Source of the DNA: Symbiodinium natans
Lineage: Eukaryota; Sar; Dinophyceae; Suessiales; Symbiodiniaceae
Length of the DNA stretch: 64,000 bases
NCBI GenBank assembly: GCA_905221605.1
Contig: CAJNDS010002576.1
Span: 167,501 to 231,500 of the forward strand
Reading direction: 5' to 3'
The notes beneath the pieces are model-generated. The model was not told the origin of the DNA and did not search any database. It saw only the letters and a program-made list of their open reading frames with translations. Both the position numbers and the translations under genes were made by a program. This document shows positions 61,470 through 64,000 of the stretch, piece by piece. Position 1 is the stretch's first letter. The number at the start of each line of letters is the position of its first letter.

Positions 61470-63193
61470 TTCTTAAGCAAATGGTAATCTGCCAGCACGC
61501 AGGCATCCTCGCCAGCGAAGTCATGACTTTCGACAGTAAGAGAGGTAGGTGTGCAGGGGTTCCCGAAATTAGGGGTACTCTTTGGGAGTCCTGAATATAT
61601 GGGGGATCCTACTATTTAGGGAACTCTATTGAGGTTCCCTATTTCGTTGTCCGTCAGGTGGGCACTTCCTTTGAATTTGCCCTGCACAGGCTGCTCCGGT
61701 GGCCGTGCCGCAAGCTGCCTGCCCGGTGTACCTGGCGCCTCCTCAGGTGGGAGATTGCCTGTTGAGGGGTTTAGGGTTTAGGGTTTAGGGTTAAGGGTTT
61801 AGGGTCCTGTTTCATCTTGTTCCAAAGGCTTGGGGGTGTTTCAGATGTTTAGGCAGCTTAGAAGGGCTTCGGAGCTTCGGGTTTAGGTTCGGGGGCCATG
61901 TGAGGCCCGAGAAAGCCTGGAAGCGTGCTGGCAAGGCATGTTCAGCACTGGACATTTCCGGATGCTCATCGCGGAGCTGCGATTGAGCAGACGTCGATCG
62001 TTCAGATCGATGGCCCCGAGTAACCGTCAAGCTGTCATCGTAGTGGTCACGACAAACATGAGTGACAGCTCTCTCGGGGCACGTTGTTGCCAACCCTGAC
62101 CCTAAACCCTGAACCCTGAACCCTGAACCCTAAACCCCAAACCCTAAACCCTAAACCCTAAACCCTAAACCCTAAACCCGAAACCCTAAACCCTAAACCC
62201 TCAACCCTAAACCCTCAACCCTGAACCCTAAGCGAACCCACCTCTGTGGAAAGCCGAGCGATCGCAGGTCATGGCTACGGGGTGGGCGGCCCAGCAAGAC
62301 CAAAGAAACCTGCTGGGTTTGAGCAGCATGTAGGGTTTAGGGTTTAGGGTTTAGGGTTTAGGGTTTAGGGTTTAGGGTTTAGGGCCACCTTATTGGGGCC
62401 CTTGTTATAAGGGGATCCTACTATTTGGGGGTCTGCTCCACGATCTGGCGCTTGTCAGGGTATCGGGTCGAGCACGAAACCCGAAACCCGAAACCACAGT
62501 AAACCGTAAACCCGAAACCCTAAACACTAAACCCTAAACCCTAAACCCTTAACCCTAAACCCTAAACTTGCTGGGCCCAGCCCCCAGAGGCCGACGTTGC
62601 TCCAGGTGGCCCAGCCGCAGGCGGCTTCGGCAGCGTTTCGTAAACCTGAACACCCTAAGCCCTAAACCCTACCAGGGTTGAGGGTTTAGGGTTTGAGTTT
62701 AGGGTTGAGGGTTTCGGGTTTAGGGTTTAGGGTTTGGGTCGAGGAGCAGCCACAAGGGAACCGGAACCCCTCCCGCCCCCTCCCCCTCCCCCCCAGCCAG
62801 AAGGTGAATGTGGTGAAGCCTGTGATCCAGGAGGTGGTGAGGGAGGTCGGCCGCCAAAGCTGGGGGCTTCACGGTTTAGGGTTTAGGGTCTAGGGTTTTT
62901 TGGGGTTTAGGGCTCTGGGGTTTTTTCACCTTCAGGAAGCCCAAGTGCCACCGTTCTAACCTACCCCAACAGAGAGAGCAGTCGCACTTGGCTAGTCTAG
63001 AGCAACCCGAAGCCCTAAGCCCTAAACCCTCAACCCCAAGCCCTGAACCCTGAACCCCAAACCCTAAAACCCTAAAACCCTAAACCCCAGACTCATAAAC
63101 CTTGAGCCCCCAACCCAAAAAAAGCCCAAGCAGGTGCCGGTACACCAGCGCGAGTTGCACACCATCTTCCGCGAACGCCCCCAGGCCCGCTAA
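61470..63193 (+). CDS. Possible multi-exon gene of unknown function with array-filled introns
   Basis: Short coding-like segments, each next to plausible splice signals: about 61485-61546 (QHAGILASEVMTFDSK), 61690-61745 (AAPVAVPQAACPVYLAPPQ, after TGCACAG and before GTGGGAG), about 62589-62640 (Pro/Ala/Gly-rich), about 62800-62865 (KVNVVKPVIQEVVREVG), about 62970-63010 (REQSHLASLEQ) and 63134-63193 (VPVHQRELHTIFRERPQAR, stop TAA). The Val/Pro/Gln/Glu-rich character loosely recalls alveolate cortical (alveolin-type) repeats, but the evidence is thin and frames between exons were not all tested. Telomere-like tracts and two GGTTTCCGA-family elements separate the segments. Confidence 0.28.
61556..61657 (+). 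mobile_element. GGTTTCCGA-family element ending CCGTCAG|GTG
   Basis: GGGGTTCCCGAAATTAGGGG at the start and CCCTATTTCGTTGTCCGTCA at the end give inverted ends. The 3' end is an acceptor-like CAG followed by GTG, as at 58889. A donor-like GAG|GTAGGTG lies 9-14 nt before the element. Confidence 0.65.
62385..62458 (+). mobile_element. Truncated GGTTTCCGA-family element ending TTGTCAG|GG
   Basis: It shares TATAAGGGGATCCTACTATT followed by TGGGGG with the two upstream copies and ends CTTGTCAGGG. Its 5' third is missing and is replaced by a TTTAGGG array that ends at 62384. Confidence 0.55.
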
Positions 63194-64000
63194 ACCGCCA
63201 CCCCTGGACTGCAAGGAGTTTAGCGGTTTAGGGTTGGTTTTAGGGTTTTTGGGGTTCGGGGTTTTAGGATTCTAGGGTTTTTCCTGGTTGTAGGGTTTTA
63301 GGGTTATGGGGTTTTAGGGGTTTAGGGTTTTAGGTTTTTTTCGAGGGTTTAGGGTTTATGACGCTTTCAGGGAGGTTTCGGTCTTCATGGGTTTCCTTGG
63401 ACAAGGTTCAGATTTCCGGGTTCGGAGCTTCGTTGTTTGCAGGGTTTCCGCTCTCTGGATTGGGGTGGGAAAGCTTTTCTTTGGTCCGCGTCCACATCTG
63501 TTCACTCGGCGGTTTAGGTTTTTCAGGTTTAGGGTTTGGGTTAGATCATTGTCAGTCGTGATGGTCACGAAGAAGAGCCTGCACGCTTCAGCATGCAGAT
63601 GCAATTTACCGTCGCAAAAACCTGAAAAAGTTAGGAGGGTTTAGGGTTTAGGGTTTAGGGTTTAGGGTTTAGGGTTTAGGGTTGCAGGGCTGTTAGGTGC
63701 TCAGAACGTCCCCAGAAGCCTCGGGGATCCTGAATATTTCAGGCGCGCCACAGATCCTACGGTGTACAAGTTTCTTGAGCCTAAACCCAAAGCCCTAAAC
63801 CCCAAACCCCAAACCCTGAACCCTACACCCCCAAACCCTAAACCCTAAACCCCGAACCGCAAACCCCAAACCCCAAACCCCAAACCCTAAACCCTAAACC
63901 CTCAACCCTAAACCCTCAACCCTAAACCCTAAACCCTAAACCCTAAACCCTAAACCCTCAACCCTAAACCCTAAACCCTAAACCCTAAACCCTAAACCCT
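63194..64000. repeat. Telomere-like arrays to the window end
   Basis: TTTTAGGG/TTTAGGG variants at 63228-63357, TTTAGGG at 63637-63683, then CCCTAAA and CCCCAAA units from about 63781 to 64000. The unique part 63358-63636 has no recognised gene. The array continues beyond the window. Confidence 0.85.

Noticed and set aside
1-64000. The window as a true chromosome end or subtelomere
   Set aside because: Telomere-like tracts occur throughout, switch orientation many times and flank ordinary genes. No single oriented terminal array is seen, although the window end lies in an array that may continue.
1-64000. Arrays as an assembly artefact joining unrelated contigs
   Set aside because: Exons on both sides of several arrays join in frame with conserved domain order, and exact target duplications flank some arrays. 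Chimeric joining would not give this. Individual junctions without such support remain open.
1-64000. tRNA, rRNA or riboswitch genes
   Set aside because: I found no cloverleaf with A/B box pair, no rRNA core motifs and no riboswitch consensus by eye. A covariance-model scan would be needed to exclude them.

Overview
Kind of organism. The window looks like nuclear DNA of an alveolate, most likely a dinoflagellate. Pointers: dozens of tracts of the plant/alveolate telomere heptamer TTTAGGG; multi-exon genes whose introns use GT, GC and GA donors with AG|G acceptors and have short direct repeats at both ends; Ty1/copia and LINE-type retroelements; and protein types common in dinoflagellates (kelch plus Ser/Thr-rich stalk, BspA-type surface repeats, RCC1, a minimal ionotropic glutamate receptor). 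No rRNA, tRNA, CRISPR or prokaryotic operon was seen. A chromerid is the main alternative.

Layout. 0-12 kb: telomere-like arrays in both orientations and several sequence variants, with a GPS-domain (polycystin-like) fragment (-), a kelch gene (-) and a coiled-coil exon (-). 12.05-14.46 kb: a foldback-type element with long inverted ends and an internal minisatellite. 14.5-25.9 kb: mostly arrays, microsatellites and short inverted-repeat elements. 25.9-27.6 kb: a CFA-synthase/CNMT-like methyltransferase (-). 29.2-44.9 kb: a block almost free of telomere repeats, holding a large inverted repeat and a decayed Ty1/copia element with a LINE fragment inside it. 44.4-48.4 kb: a seven-exon RCC1-like gene (+). 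50.2-50.6 kb: a two-TM protein (+). 55.0-56.4 kb: a BspA/DUF285 surface protein (+). 57.1-59.7 kb: an ionotropic glutamate receptor (+). 61.4-63.2 kb: a possible multi-exon gene of unknown function.

Main observation. The telomere-like arrays are not only intergenic. They lie inside introns of at least three recognisable genes. Several are bounded by exact direct repeats of the interrupted sequence: 12 bp in RCC1 intron 5, 13 bp in RCC1 intron 3, 10 bp at the receptor stop codon, and 8 and 6 bp elsewhere. In RCC1 intron 5 the whole intron is one telomere-like array plus one copy of a 12-bp duplicated exon sequence, and removing it restores the reading frame. I infer that telomeric DNA has been inserted at staggered breaks and that some insertions became introns. 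Three families of short terminal-inverted-repeat elements (TIR starts TACTTGGAGGTTC, GGTTTCCGAAATTAGG and GTCATAGTTGGG) also end at or next to splice sites, so they behave like introner elements. Together these suggest a genome gaining introns from two sources, MITE-like introners and telomere-repeat insertions.

Limits. Exon models come from reading-frame continuity and family motifs alone; no transcripts or database searches were available.
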